Positions 1 through 7,802 of a stretch of 64,000 nt of DNA are shown here, piece by piece; within the stretch, counting starts at the first letter, position 1; each line of letters opens with the position of its first letter. The DNA lies in contig JAFUFD010000088.1 of NCBI GenBank assembly GCA_017470055.1, forward strand, positions 62,001 to 126,000, written 5' to 3'. Made by a program: the position numbers and the translations under genes. The notes under the pieces were generated by a model. That model made no database searches, was not told where the DNA came from, and saw only the letters and a list, made by a program, of their open reading frames with translations. This stretch comes from Prevotella sp. Its GTDB lineage: Bacteria; Bacteroidota; Bacteroidia; Bacteroidales; Bacteroidaceae.

Positions 1-1
1 T

Positions 2-868
2 GTAGTGGCAATCCCAGCCGAGGCAAAGCATTGGCATGGTGCGGCAAAGGACTCGTGGTTTCAGCATCTGACCTACATGACAAAGGTTGAGGAAGGTTCT
101 TCCACCACATGGTTGGAACCTGTCGTTGACGAGGAATACGACAAACTGCCAGCCAGTCAGCAAATGCTAAATACTACAGACCCGGAGTTTACGGAACGTT
201 TCGAGGCATTTGCCTACGATGAAGTTGTCAATCAGGTAAAAGCAAAACTTGATGACCATACCCGTCATATATGTTATCTGGCAACACTGCTTGGTTGTCA
301 GGGTATCGATGAATATCGTGAGATACTGCCTAAAGCCCTTGATAATGGGGTAACACCCGTCGAGGTAAAGGAAATTGTCTATCAGGCTACTGCCTATCTT
401 GGGTTAGGTCGTGTACGTCCGTTCCTGACTGCCACCAATGAGGTCCTCGGTCTGCGTGGCATCGCTCTGCCGCTGCCCTTGCAGGCACAGACTACGCAGG
501 AGAACCGTCGTGAGGCTGGTACTCAGGCGCAGGTCGACTGTTTTGGTGAGGGGATGCGTGACTTCTGGAAGTCGGGTCCTGAGGACAGCCGTCATATCAA
601 CTACTGGCTTGCCGACAATTGCTTTGGCGACTACTACACCCGTAAGGGACTGGACTTGAAGTACCGTGAACTCATCACCTTCTGCTTCCTTGCAGCCCAG
701 GGCGGTTGCGAGCCCCAGTTGAAGGGTCACATCGCAGGTAATTACCATGTCGGCAATGACAAGGATTTCCTCATCGCCGTTATCTCGTCAAACCTTCCCT
801 TCATTGGCTATCCTCGTACGCTGAATGCTCTGAACTGCATCCGTGAGGTAGAGGCTGTAAAAAAATAA
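2..868 (+). CDS. Carboxymuconolactone decarboxylase family protein with cupin tail, 5' partial
   Basis: The frame is open to the left window edge. Its first residues (VVAIPAEAKHWHG) look like the last strand of a cupin domain, so the GTG at position 5 is probably not the real start and the gene begins outside the window. Two alpha-helical CMD/AhpD-like units follow: about residues 65-150 (with the segment HTRHICYLATLLGCQG) and about 175-285 (ELITFCFLAAQGGCEPQLKGHIAGN). Each has a Cys close to the conserved helix, as in AhpD-type proteins. Members of this family next to flavodoxins and YqhD-like dehydrogenases are usually annotated as redox or detoxification proteins, but the substrate is unknown. 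The gene lies 21 bp upstream of the alcohol dehydrogenase and is probably cotranscribed with it. Confidence 0.85.
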   Translation, partial: VVAIPAEAKHWHGAAKDSWFQHLTYMTKVEEGSSTTWLEPVVDEEYDKLPASQQMLNTTDPEFTERFEAFAYDEVVNQVKAKLDDHTRHICYLATLLGCQGIDEYREILPKALDNGVTPVEVKEIVYQATAYLGLGRVRPFLTATNEVLGLRGIALPLPLQAQTTQENRREAGTQAQVDCFGEGMRDFWKSGPEDSRHINYWLADNCFGDYYTRKGLDLKYRELITFCFLAAQGGCEPQLKGHIAGNYHVGNDKDFLIAVISSNLPFIGYPRTLNALNCIREVEAVKK

Positions 869-889
869 TGATTTATTAAATAGTTAACT

Positions 890-2053
890 ATGCAGAATTT
901 TGATTACATGACCCCGACTCGACTCATCTTTGGTAAGGAGTCGATTCAGAAACTGCCAGAGGTAATGCGTCCTCTTGGCAAACGTGTTTTGCTGACCTAC
1001 GGTGGTGGCAGCATTAAGAAGTTAGGTCTTTACGACCGAGTGAAGGAACTGCTTGCCGACTTCGAGATTCTCGAACTCTCAGGCATTCAGCCTAACCCGA
1101 AGTATGACCCCAGTGTTCTTGACGGTGTCCGCATCTGCAAGGAGCAACAGGTGGATGTCATTCTTGCTGTAGGTGGTGGTAGCGTGCTCGACTGCTCGAA
1201 GGCTATTGCCGCTGGTGCCAAATACGATGGTGATGTCTGGGATTTGATTACCTACAAGGTAAAGGCACAGGCAGCGTTGCCTATCGTAGATATCCTGACA
1301 CTTGCCGCTACTGGCTCGGAATATGATTGTGGAGGCGTAATCTCACGTACAGAGACCAATGATAAGATTGGTTACATGGATCCATTGCTCTTCCCTGTAT
1401 GCTCCATTCTCGATCCTGTCTATACGTTCAGTGTGTCGAAGAAACAGACTGCCGCTGGTTGTGCGGATGCGATGAACCACACCATGGAGCAGTATTTCGC
1501 AGCAGACACCACATTACTAAATGATGGCTTCTGTGAGTCGATGTTGAAGAGTCTGATGGTGAATGCCCGTAAGTGCTTAGACAATCCAGAGGATTATACC
1601 GCCCGTGCAGAGATGATGCTTTGTTGCACCTATGGCTGCAATGGCATCCTGTCGTTGGGTAACAGTCACAGTGGTTGGCCCTGCCATGGTATCGAGCATG
1701 CCCTGAGTGCCTATTATGACATCACACATGGTGAGGGACTCGCCATCATCACCCCACGTTGGATGCGCCATATCCTAAGTGACAAGACCATTGACCGTTT
1801 CGTGAAATATGGTATCAACGTATTTGGCATTGATGCCTCACTGCCTAAACAGGAGATCGCCGAGAAAGCCATTGATGCTACCTATGCGTTCTTCGAGAGC
1901 ATCCATATCCCGATGCATCTGCGTGAGGTCGGAATCGACGATAGCCGTATCGATGAGATGGCGCATCATATTGCTGTCAACGAAGGTCTGGAGAATGCCT
2001 ATGCTCCTCTGACAGAGCAAGACATTAAGGAAATATTAATAGCAAGCCTTTAA
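890..2053 (+). CDS. Iron-containing alcohol dehydrogenase, YqhD/butanol dehydrogenase-like
   Basis: 387 aa, full length for group III iron-containing alcohol dehydrogenases. The nucleotide-binding stretch GGGSVLDCSKAIAAG lies near residue 94. Candidate metal ligands are in ADAMNHTMEQ (about 192-201), HGIEHALS (about 265) and THGEGLAI (about 279). The family reduces aldehydes to alcohols with NAD(P)H in the cytosol; E. coli YqhD detoxifies short aldehydes and is switched on by the AraC-type regulator YqhC. Here too an AraC-type gene lies nearby (6855-7790), although a restriction-modification pair now separates them. The gene is followed after 14 bp by the lipoprotein flavodoxin, suggesting one transcript from the CMD gene through the flavodoxin. 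Confidence 0.9.
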   Translation: MQNFDYMTPTRLIFGKESIQKLPEVMRPLGKRVLLTYGGGSIKKLGLYDRVKELLADFEILELSGIQPNPKYDPSVLDGVRICKEQQVDVILAVGGGSVLDCSKAIAAGAKYDGDVWDLITYKVKAQAALPIVDILTLAATGSEYDCGGVISRTETNDKIGYMDPLLFPVCSILDPVYTFSVSKKQTAAGCADAMNHTMEQYFAADTTLLNDGFCESMLKSLMVNARKCLDNPEDYTARAEMMLCCTYGCNGILSLGNSHSGWPCHGIEHALSAYYDITHGEGLAIITPRWMRHILSDKTIDRFVKYGINVFGIDASLPKQEIAEKAIDATYAFFESIHIPMHLREVGIDDSRIDEMAHHIAVNEGLENAYAPLTEQDIKEILIASL

Positions 2054-2067
2054 AATAGAAGGAAAGA

Positions 2068-2715
2068 ATGAAAGCAATGAGATATATTCTGGCATCCGCT
2101 TTGTGTATGCTGGTGTCAACCGCATGTAGCGGCAATAAAAAAGGTGAGGTGAATGTGAACGATCCTGAAACTGAGGAGATACTGGCTGGGGCTGCCCAAA
2201 AAGACGGCAAGATCCTTGTAGTATTCTTCTCCCATGCTGGTGATAACTATGCCGTAGGCAACATCAAGGTGGGCAATACGAAGATCGTTGCTGACTACAT
2301 CTCCGAGATAATAGGTGCTGACCAGTTTGAGATTAAGACGAAGAAGTATGACGGCATTGCCTACAAACCACTTTGTGACCTTGCCAAGAAAGAGCAGCAG
2401 AATGGTGAGTTGCCTCCCTATGAGGGCAGTGTCGACGTGTCGAAATACAGCACTATATTTATTGGTGGACCCGTATGGTGGGGCACCTATCCACAAGTGA
2501 TGTTTACCTTCTTCAAGAAATACGACCTGAATGGCAAGACGATTATCCCTTTCACTACTCACGAGGGCTCAGGTCTCGGTAGTTGTGTGAGGGATTTGAA
2601 GAAAACCTATCCAAAGGCAAACTTCCTCGATGCCTTCTCCATCTACGGTCATGATGTCCGTGAGGGAAAAGGTCGTGTAGAGAAGTGGTTGAAGAAAATC
2701 GGGTATAACAAATAA
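2068..2715 (+). CDS. Flavodoxin family lipoprotein
   Basis: 215 aa. The N-terminus is a lipoprotein signal (MKAMRYILASALCMLVSTAC) with lipobox STAC, followed by a long-chain flavodoxin fold. The FMN-phosphate loop corresponds to FFSHAGDNYAVGNIKVGNTK at about residues 54-73, and FIGGPVWWGTYP (about 132-143) and FTTHEGSGLGS (about 163-173) are the isoalloxazine-binding loops. It is closely similar in layout to the cytosolic flavodoxin at 2775-3296, suggesting duplication with a secreted and a cytosolic version. It should sit on the periplasmic side of a membrane; its electron partner is not evident. It ends before a bidirectional terminator. Confidence 0.88.
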   Translation: MKAMRYILASALCMLVSTACSGNKKGEVNVNDPETEEILAGAAQKDGKILVVFFSHAGDNYAVGNIKVGNTKIVADYISEIIGADQFEIKTKKYDGIAYKPLCDLAKKEQQNGELPPYEGSVDVSKYSTIFIGGPVWWGTYPQVMFTFFKKYDLNGKTIIPFTTHEGSGLGSCVRDLKKTYPKANFLDAFSIYGHDVREGKGRVEKWLKKIGYNK

Positions 2716-2737
2716 ATAAACACGATGGAATAATATA

Positions 2738-2771
2738 AAGAGGTCAAGTCTTCTATGGGACTTGACCTCTT
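2738..2771. terminator. Bidirectional hairpin terminator between the two flavodoxin genes
   Basis: A perfect 13-bp stem (AAGAGGTCAAGTC at 2738-2750, its complement at 2759-2771) with an 8-nt loop lies between two convergent genes. A/T-rich tails are present on both sides, so it can terminate both transcripts. Confidence 0.8.
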
Positions 2772-2774
2772 GTG

Positions 2775-3296
2775 TTATTTTGCTAAATCAGCAATATGCT
2801 TTGCCTCACGGTCGGCGTTAACGGCCTCAGCACCGTGAATCGGTGTGCCGTTCAACAGATTGGCTGTCGGACAGAGTTTCTTAATGAAGCGCTCGCTGCT
2901 TCCCATACCACTTCCCTCGTTGGTACAGAAGGGAATGATGGTCTTGCCTGTGAAGTCGTAACTCTCAAGGAACGTATAGACAACCATCGGCATTGTACCC
3001 CACCAGTTAGGGTAACCAAGGATGATGGTGTCGTACTCGTCAATACTTGCCAGTGGATCCTTGACCTCAGGACGCATCTGGTCGTGCAGTTCCTGCTTAG
3101 CCTCCTCGATGCAGGTCATATACGACTTCGAATACTCATAGGTCGTATCAATCTGGAACATGTCAGCATCAGGCAGTAACTCCTTGATCTTTGCTGCCAC
3201 CACCTCCGTATTACCCAATTTCAGGTTCTTTATACTTCCGTTTACATAATTCTCTCCGCGACGAGAGTAATACGCAATCAAAACTTTCTTAGCCAT
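2775..3296 (-). CDS. Flavodoxin (cytosolic)
   Basis: 173 aa with no signal peptide. MAKKVLIAYYSRRGENYVNG gives the first strand and FMN-phosphate loop. ILGYPNWWGTMP (about residues 93-104) and FCTNEGSGMGS (about 123-133) match the flavin-contact loops seen in the lipoprotein paralogue at 2068-2715. It acts as an FMN electron carrier or quinone/aldehyde-reductase-like protein; the exact partner is unknown. It is transcribed away from the NTF2-like gene from a shared intergenic region that carries a back-to-back pair of the tandem operator-like element. Confidence 0.9.
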   Translation of the reverse strand: MAKKVLIAYYSRRGENYVNGSIKNLKLGNTEVVAAKIKELLPDADMFQIDTTYEYSKSYMTCIEEAKQELHDQMRPEVKDPLASIDEYDTIILGYPNWWGTMPMVVYTFLESYDFTGKTIIPFCTNEGSGMGSSERFIKKLCPTANLLNGTPIHGAEAVNADREAKHIADLAK

Positions 3297-3364
3297 AGTT
3301 CTTTCTCCTTAATTTATTTATATTGCAAATTTACGCCTTTTATCCCAATAGTGTGATACCAATA

Positions 3365-3392
3365 TTACGGATTCGCTTATCATTTTTACTGA
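3365..3392 (-). promoter_or_regulatory. Tandem operator-like element, copy 1 (faces the flavodoxin gene)
   Basis: Read on the minus strand: TCAGTAA at 3392-3386 and TCCGTAA at 3371-3365, starts 21 bp apart, with GATAA between them. It has the same layout as the copies at 3405-3432 and 6785-6812. A 21-bp direct repeat (two helical turns) is typical of AraC-family half-sites, so binding by the regulator at 6855-7790 is a reasonable inference. Confidence 0.6.
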
Positions 3393-3404
3393 TTTTAGCA
3401 AAAA

Positions 3405-3432
3405 TCCGTAATTTTGGTAACTCAATCCGTAA
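3405..3432 (+). promoter_or_regulatory. Tandem operator-like element, copy 2 (faces the NTF2-like gene)
   Basis: TCCGTAA at 3405-3411 and TCCGTAA at 3426-3432, exactly 21 bp apart, with GGTAA between. It sits about 30 bp upstream of the -7 box at 3464 and is oriented toward the plus-strand gene. Confidence 0.65.
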
Positions 3433-3463
3433 GATTTATACAAAAGGTTTGTGGCATTCAACG

Positions 3464-3471
3464 TACCTTTG
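3464..3471 (+). promoter_or_regulatory. Bacteroidota -7 box of the NTF2-like gene
   Basis: TACCTTTG fits the Bacteroidota consensus TAnnTTTG and lies 28 bp before the start codon, downstream of operator copy 2. Confidence 0.6.
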
Positions 3472-3499
3472 CCCTTGTAAAACTTAAAGCAATAAAGAT

Positions 3500-3934
3500 A
3501 TGGATTTCAGAATGCAAGACCGCGCAGAGTTGAAGGCATTAGTAGACTACTACGCAACAGAGAGTGACAAGAACAACCAGGACTGCTATGTGGAGATTTT
3601 CCGTCCTGATATTAAGTTGAACGTATACTTTGGTGGAAAGTTAGGGATGCAGGCAACAGAAGTACATGACATGATTCGCCAGTATAAGGCATTCGGTGCC
3701 GCTAAGGTGTCTTTCCACATGAACGGACAGCAGAATGTTGAGTTCCAAGATGATACTCATGCCACAGGTACATGCTATGCTCTTGCCACATTAGTGACAG
3801 AGGAGGATGGGAAGGACAAACTGACGGTTCATGCTGTTCGCTACTTTGATAAGTATGTGAAGATTGATGGTCGTTGGTGGATTGCCGAGCGTGAGCAATA
3901 CTTCGAGTGGAGTGCATTTCCCCCGCTGGTGTAA
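3500..3934 (+). CDS. NTF2-like / SnoaL-like domain protein
   Basis: 144 aa, a single NTF2-like alpha+beta barrel. DRAELKALVDYYATESDKNN at the N-terminus is the usual first helix, and VRYFDKYVKIDGRWWIAEREQYFEW at the C-terminus is the typical last strand pair with its aromatic cluster. Proteins of this fold bind small hydrophobic ligands and may isomerise or hydrate them; no catalytic assignment is possible here. It is the first gene to the right of the divergent operator pair and abuts the cyclophilin-like gene, so the two are probably one transcript. Confidence 0.85.
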   Translation: MDFRMQDRAELKALVDYYATESDKNNQDCYVEIFRPDIKLNVYFGGKLGMQATEVHDMIRQYKAFGAAKVSFHMNGQQNVEFQDDTHATGTCYALATLVTEEDGKDKLTVHAVRYFDKYVKIDGRWWIAEREQYFEWSAFPPLV

Positions 3935-3937
3935 GTG

Positions 3938-4375
3938 ATGGTAAAGAGATTGTTTTGCGTTATGCTGGTGCTGCTGTGTCTGACAGCGGCATCGGCACAA
4001 ACTCATAAAGTTAAGCGTATGAGACTGAAAGTAACAATCAGCGGACAGGTGTTCCACGTACAGACCGTCGATGACCCTCTGGTCAGTCAGGTGGCTGCAA
4101 TGTGTCCGATGGAACTGGAGGCCAGCCGTAGCGGGAATCATGAGTATTACAGCCGACTGCCTAAGAAAGTTGATGACAGCAAGAGCCGGAAGACTTCTGA
4201 TGCCCACAAGAATGAACTGATGTACTTCGGTGGCTGGAATTGTCTTTCGCTCTTGTTCGACGATGTGAACGTGGCTCCCTACAAGTTGGTGAAACTGGGT
4301 GACTTCGAGGAGGACGTGGCCTCGGTTTTAAGGGAATCGGCAGGGAAGATCAAGGTGAAAGTGGAGGTGGAATAA
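3938..4375 (+). CDS. Exported cyclophilin-like fold protein
   Basis: About 145 aa from the ATG at 3938 (a GTG directly before it is also possible). A signal peptide (VKRLFCVMLVLLCLTAASAQ) is followed by a small beta-barrel domain: RMRLKVTISGQVFHVQTVDDP, then a HEYYSRLP segment, then ELMYFGGWNCLSLLFDD. This matches the pattern of the cyclophilin-like family that often accompanies flavodoxins and aldo/keto reductases in gut Bacteroidota. Prolyl isomerase activity is not established for this family. It starts 3 bp after the NTF2-like stop and is the last gene of that operon. Confidence 0.75.
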   Translation: MVKRLFCVMLVLLCLTAASAQTHKVKRMRLKVTISGQVFHVQTVDDPLVSQVAAMCPMELEASRSGNHEYYSRLPKKVDDSKSRKTSDAHKNELMYFGGWNCLSLLFDDVNVAPYKLVKLGDFEEDVASVLRESAGKIKVKVEVE

Positions 4376-4471
4376 GACCCAACAGTTTCTCTGCGACATC
4401 CTCGGAAAGCAGAATACTTGAAAGGCTTTTGCCCAATCAAACCATCACTTATAGAAATACATAAAGGCATC

Positions 4472-5458
4472 TCAAATCTCCGGCAGTTCGTCAATATAAT
4501 CGCACAATGCTTCCATCAATTTCTGAAACTCTTCTGACTGAGGTATCTTTGTGATTGAACTGATTTTCTTTTGGATGTCTTGGAGAGAATTGGAATCTGT
4601 GTGAGCCTTCAAGAACAAACGCCAGTTGTTGGCAGGAATGCCAAGAATATCTGCAAGAAGAGTTTCCTCGACGAAATCAGACATGATGCCAGTTCTGGCC
4701 AATCGACCGAAGTTATTTCCTCCATCGTCTACTGGTTTATAGTTTGTCTTGTCGCGAGCATTCTCCATATAAGGACGTACACCTGCTGGAACATCCAGAC
4801 CACGTTGTTTCACCGTCTTCGGGTAATCTGTCTGCCGCTCATATATCCAATATCGCTTTGTAGCCTCAGCGGCGGCTTTAGCAGAATAGACCCATGGAGT
4901 GGCTAGTACGGGATGACCGCAGACGGCATCACTGAGATACCAGGGAATGATGCAAAGCAGGTCTGCTGGGTCGCAAGCCTCGGATGCTGTGCGATAGCGG
5001 AATGAAGGTTCACCTTCTTTTGACAAGATAAACCAACTTTTCAACTCTATGCCAAGAATGATGTCATGGTTGTCGCCCTTTCTGACAAGACGAACATCTG
5101 GGAATGATTCGTTTGAACGGATGAAATGATACTCACTCCAACTGCCATCGTCCCAGAGGTGCCGATGAGCATTGAGGAACATCACAACTTTATTCTCAAT
5201 CATCGAACCAAGCAGTGTGTTCAGACTGAATAAATCTGTTGCCAGAATTCCTGAGTAACTGTTTTCGATAGAGCATTCTGCAGGGAGTGACGGAAATACA
5301 ATATTGCGAAGTGCCTCTATCAGATTTGCTCTATTGTCATTACCTCTTAGCGAGTAATCCGATTCTACGAAAGGTGGAAGTGAGTCGATGCTTGTAAATG
5401 CAACCCCTTTTTGGGCTTCCGCCAGCGTTGCGATATAAGATTGTTTATTTGTTTTCAT
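4472..5458 (-). CDS. Type II restriction endonuclease, PD-(D/E)XK type (predicted)
   Basis: 328 aa. A PD-(D/E)XK nuclease core is visible: PDVRLV with D121, then IELKSW with E138 and K140, about 17 residues later. The start codon overlaps the stop of the methyltransferase gene (ATGA), the usual arrangement of a restriction-modification pair; methyltransferase-first order would let protection be made first. I do not recognise the recognition sequence. The gene pair sits between the AraC regulator and the genes it probably controls, which suggests insertion as a cassette. A nuclease assignment rests on the motif and the partner, not on a recognised family. Confidence 0.75.
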   Translation of the reverse strand: MKTNKQSYIATLAEAQKGVAFTSIDSLPPFVESDYSLRGNDNRANLIEALRNIVFPSLPAECSIENSYSGILATDLFSLNTLLGSMIENKVVMFLNAHRHLWDDGSWSEYHFIRSNESFPDVRLVRKGDNHDIILGIELKSWFILSKEGEPSFRYRTASEACDPADLLCIIPWYLSDAVCGHPVLATPWVYSAKAAAEATKRYWIYERQTDYPKTVKQRGLDVPAGVRPYMENARDKTNYKPVDDGGNNFGRLARTGIMSDFVEETLLADILGIPANNWRLFLKAHTDSNSLQDIQKKISSITKIPQSEEFQKLMEALCDYIDELPEI

Positions 5459-6459
5459 ACGGCAATAAGTTCTGTTTCTGATAATCTGCTTACAGCATTT
5501 CTAAACGTACTCTCTGTAATCTCCGCAGAGTAGCACGAACGGCCAAGCCTGCGGCAACACCAAGCCGTTGTCGCCAGTCCAGCAAATGGATCCCAGACGA
5601 CATCTCCTTCATCAGATGATGTGCGGATGATATAATCGATGATGGAAACGGGCTTCTGATTGTAGTGTAATGCTTTATGACTTAGACTATCTTTTAGGCG
5701 CTCCTTGCTGTGCAACGCTGGCTGACTCCATACGTTAGTGTAACCGTGAATATGATTCCATTTGGCACGCATTCCGTCCCATAGGGCTTCTGACATCTGC
5801 TTACCACCGACCGTGAAATATGGGCGTCCAAAGGAATTGCCATATTTGTTGGCATAGTCGGCAATCATTTTCATTGCGTTGGAAGGTGGGAAATACCACA
5901 AGTCGTCAGGAGTAAAATACTTTCTTGTGGCGGCATTCTTAACGCCACAGGCCTCATTAGTTTTACTAAAAGGCAACCCTGTCCGTTTCCACTCGCTCCG
6001 CAGCCACTCCTGCAATCCCAACATCTTTCCGTCCTGACATTCTATCATTACACGCTTAGTGTATCTCACGCACACTTCTGTCACGATAGGAGCCTGTCGG
6101 ATAGTTTTTGAGTTCACATTTCCAGCCACATGGCCTATACCTTTGTCCCAAACAAAAGTCTGCTCATAGTCCCAGCCATTGACCTCAAGATAGTGGTGCA
6201 TCCTTGCCCAACCAAGTTCGGTTCCCCAGAACCAAAGCGTTGTATCGGGCTTTGCGTATTTCGACCACTCGGCGATGTGAGGCGCATAAACTTCAGGAAG
6301 CAACTTCGTGTCTTTAGGGTCACCAGGAAAGCCATTGATACCATAAGGACCATCCACAAAAATCACAGTCGGGGCAGCCCATCGACTATAACAATCCAGC
6401 GAGTTCTTATTTTCAAGAACTATTCTGCTGTTTCTGGTATATTGGACGAATGTATCCAT
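5455..6459 (-). CDS. DNA methyltransferase, beta class (N6-adenine or N4-cytosine)
   Basis: 334 aa. Motif IV is DGPYG (residues 36-40), a variant of (D/N/S)PPY with Gly in place of the first Pro. NQKP lies near the C-terminus, followed by the AdoMet-binding motif I, WDPFAGLATTAW, from about residue 289. Motif IV before motif I is the order of beta-class amino-methyltransferases. The middle segment (about 100-240) would carry target recognition. The product methylates the sequence cut by the coupled endonuclease downstream. The DGPY variant is unusual and leaves the N4/N6 question open. Confidence 0.85.
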   Translation of the reverse strand: MDTFVQYTRNSRIVLENKNSLDCYSRWAAPTVIFVDGPYGINGFPGDPKDTKLLPEVYAPHIAEWSKYAKPDTTLWFWGTELGWARMHHYLEVNGWDYEQTFVWDKGIGHVAGNVNSKTIRQAPIVTEVCVRYTKRVMIECQDGKMLGLQEWLRSEWKRTGLPFSKTNEACGVKNAATRKYFTPDDLWYFPPSNAMKMIADYANKYGNSFGRPYFTVGGKQMSEALWDGMRAKWNHIHGYTNVWSQPALHSKERLKDSLSHKALHYNQKPVSIIDYIIRTSSDEGDVVWDPFAGLATTAWCCRRLGRSCYSAEITESTFRNAVSRLSETELIAV

Positions 6460-6784
6460 GTCATAAAGTGCTATATTGTTATATGCTCTCTTACGTCTCT
6501 CTGGTACAAAAGTACAAAAATTATTCCTTATTTATATATAACAAGGTAGAATTTAAATCTATTTTAACCCTTTCGGACTTAAAACAATTGTGGCGAAGAA
6601 CGAACAGGAACATGGTGGCTCTACAGAAAGAACGGTTGAAACTGGGAGATAGGTGCCTGCAAACAGGGAGAAAGGTACGTTTAAACTCAGCATCATCGAC
6701 TTCTTATCTTGGAGCATCCTCCCTTTTATATAGGAGCGGTCGGTCGAAACCAAGTTGTATTCCTTTGAGACTTCTTGCTGCAAT
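6460..6784. other. Intergenic region between the methyltransferase and araC, possible gene remnant
   Basis: No complete gene is seen. The first 100 bases are A/T-rich and should hold the methyltransferase promoter. On the plus strand, 6575-6733 reads as a protein-like stretch (ending IIDFLSWSILPFI) interrupted by one TAG at 6650-6652, so it could be a decayed small gene. I do not recognise its family. Confidence 0.3.
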
Positions 6785-6812
6785 TCCGTAAAAATGGTAA
6801 GCAAATCTGTAA
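6785..6812 (+). promoter_or_regulatory. Tandem operator-like element, copy 3 (araC promoter)
   Basis: TCCGTAA at 6785-6791 and TCTGTAA at 6806-6812, again 21 bp apart, with GGTAA in between, followed by ATTTATACA as at copy 2. This points to autoregulation of the AraC-type gene. Confidence 0.6.
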
Positions 6813-6842
6813 TATTTATACACGCTTCTCGAAAAATCTTCG

Positions 6843-6850
6843 TACCTTTG
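6843..6850 (+). promoter_or_regulatory. -7 box of the AraC-type gene
   Basis: TACCTTTG lies only 4 bp before the ATG at 6855, so the transcript is expected to be leaderless or nearly so if this box is used. Confidence 0.5.
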
Positions 6851-6854
6851 CATC

Positions 6855-7790
6855 ATGACACATTTCGAGACGATACAGGAGTTTAATGAGATGCTGGGTG
6901 TAGAGACCCTGCATCCGATGGTGAGTGTGGTGAACTTGGGACTTGCAAAGCCTATGAGGCACATGCGGCATACGAATGGCTTTTACTCGGTGATGCTGAA
7001 AGACGAGAAGTTCTGCGATATTGTCTATGGTCGTTCACGTTATGACTACGACAAGGGGTCTGTGGTATCTACGGCACCAGGACAGGTAGTAGGCATAGAG
7101 CCGACAAATGAGGCATTAGGCAAGGATGCCAAGGAATTGTTCCAACCAGTCGGATGGGGACTGTTCTTCGCCCCGGAGTTAATCCACGGCACGTCACTTG
7201 CCCGCAATCTGAAGGAGTATACCTTTTTCGAATATCAGGCTAACGAGGCACTGCATCTGTCGGAGCGTGAGCGTGAGGTGTTTCTGCATTGTCTGGATGA
7301 GATACAGACAGAGTTAGAGCATGGCATTGACCGCCTGACACGTCGCCTTATCGTGTCGAACATTGAGATATTACTTGACCACTTATTGCGTTTCTACGAG
7401 CGTCAGTTCATTACTCGCGAGTTCACCAACAGTGACCTGCTCTCTCGCTTTGAACAACTGCTGAGACACTACTTTGAGGGTAATAACGCAATGAGGAACG
7501 GTTTGCCTACTGTCCGTTACTGTGCCTCGGAACTATGTCTGTCACCTAATTACTTTGGTGACCTTATTCGTAAAGAGACAGGAAAGACCGCACAGGAGCA
7601 TATCAAACTGCATACCCTCGATGCTATCAAGCGTGAACTTGTTGACCCGCAGAAGACGATTACCGATGTTGCCTATGATCTTGGCTTCCAGTATCCTCAG
7701 CACCTGAGCCGTTTCTTCAAGAAGGAGATGGGGATGTCGCCAGCAGAGTATCGCCAGCGGCAATTGCTGGGAGAGATGGCTCAAGCATAG
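6855..7790 (+). CDS. AraC family transcriptional regulator (YqhC-like)
   Basis: 311 aa. An N-terminal cupin-like effector domain (about residues 20-170; FYSVMLKD, GSVVSTAPGQVVGI) is followed by two helix-turn-helix motifs (about 205-305): VRYCASELCLSPNYFGDLIRK and ITDVAYDLGFQYPQHLSRFF, with the family signature KKEMGMSPAEYRQ. In E. coli the related YqhC activates an aldehyde reductase gene. The same 28-bp tandem element stands in its own promoter and between the flavodoxin and NTF2-like genes, so it probably controls the left-end redox module and itself. The effector is unknown. Confidence 0.9.
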   Translation: MTHFETIQEFNEMLGVETLHPMVSVVNLGLAKPMRHMRHTNGFYSVMLKDEKFCDIVYGRSRYDYDKGSVVSTAPGQVVGIEPTNEALGKDAKELFQPVGWGLFFAPELIHGTSLARNLKEYTFFEYQANEALHLSEREREVFLHCLDEIQTELEHGIDRLTRRLIVSNIEILLDHLLRFYERQFITREFTNSDLLSRFEQLLRHYFEGNNAMRNGLPTVRYCASELCLSPNYFGDLIRKETGKTAQEHIKLHTLDAIKRELVDPQKTITDVAYDLGFQYPQHLSRFFKKEMGMSPAEYRQRQLLGEMAQA

Positions 7791-7802
7791 CCGAGTGGCA
7801 TT

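Noticed and set aside
6559-6804. 81-codon minus-strand frame in the araC upstream region
   Set aside because: It runs across the operator-like element and has no start context or homologue that I recognise.
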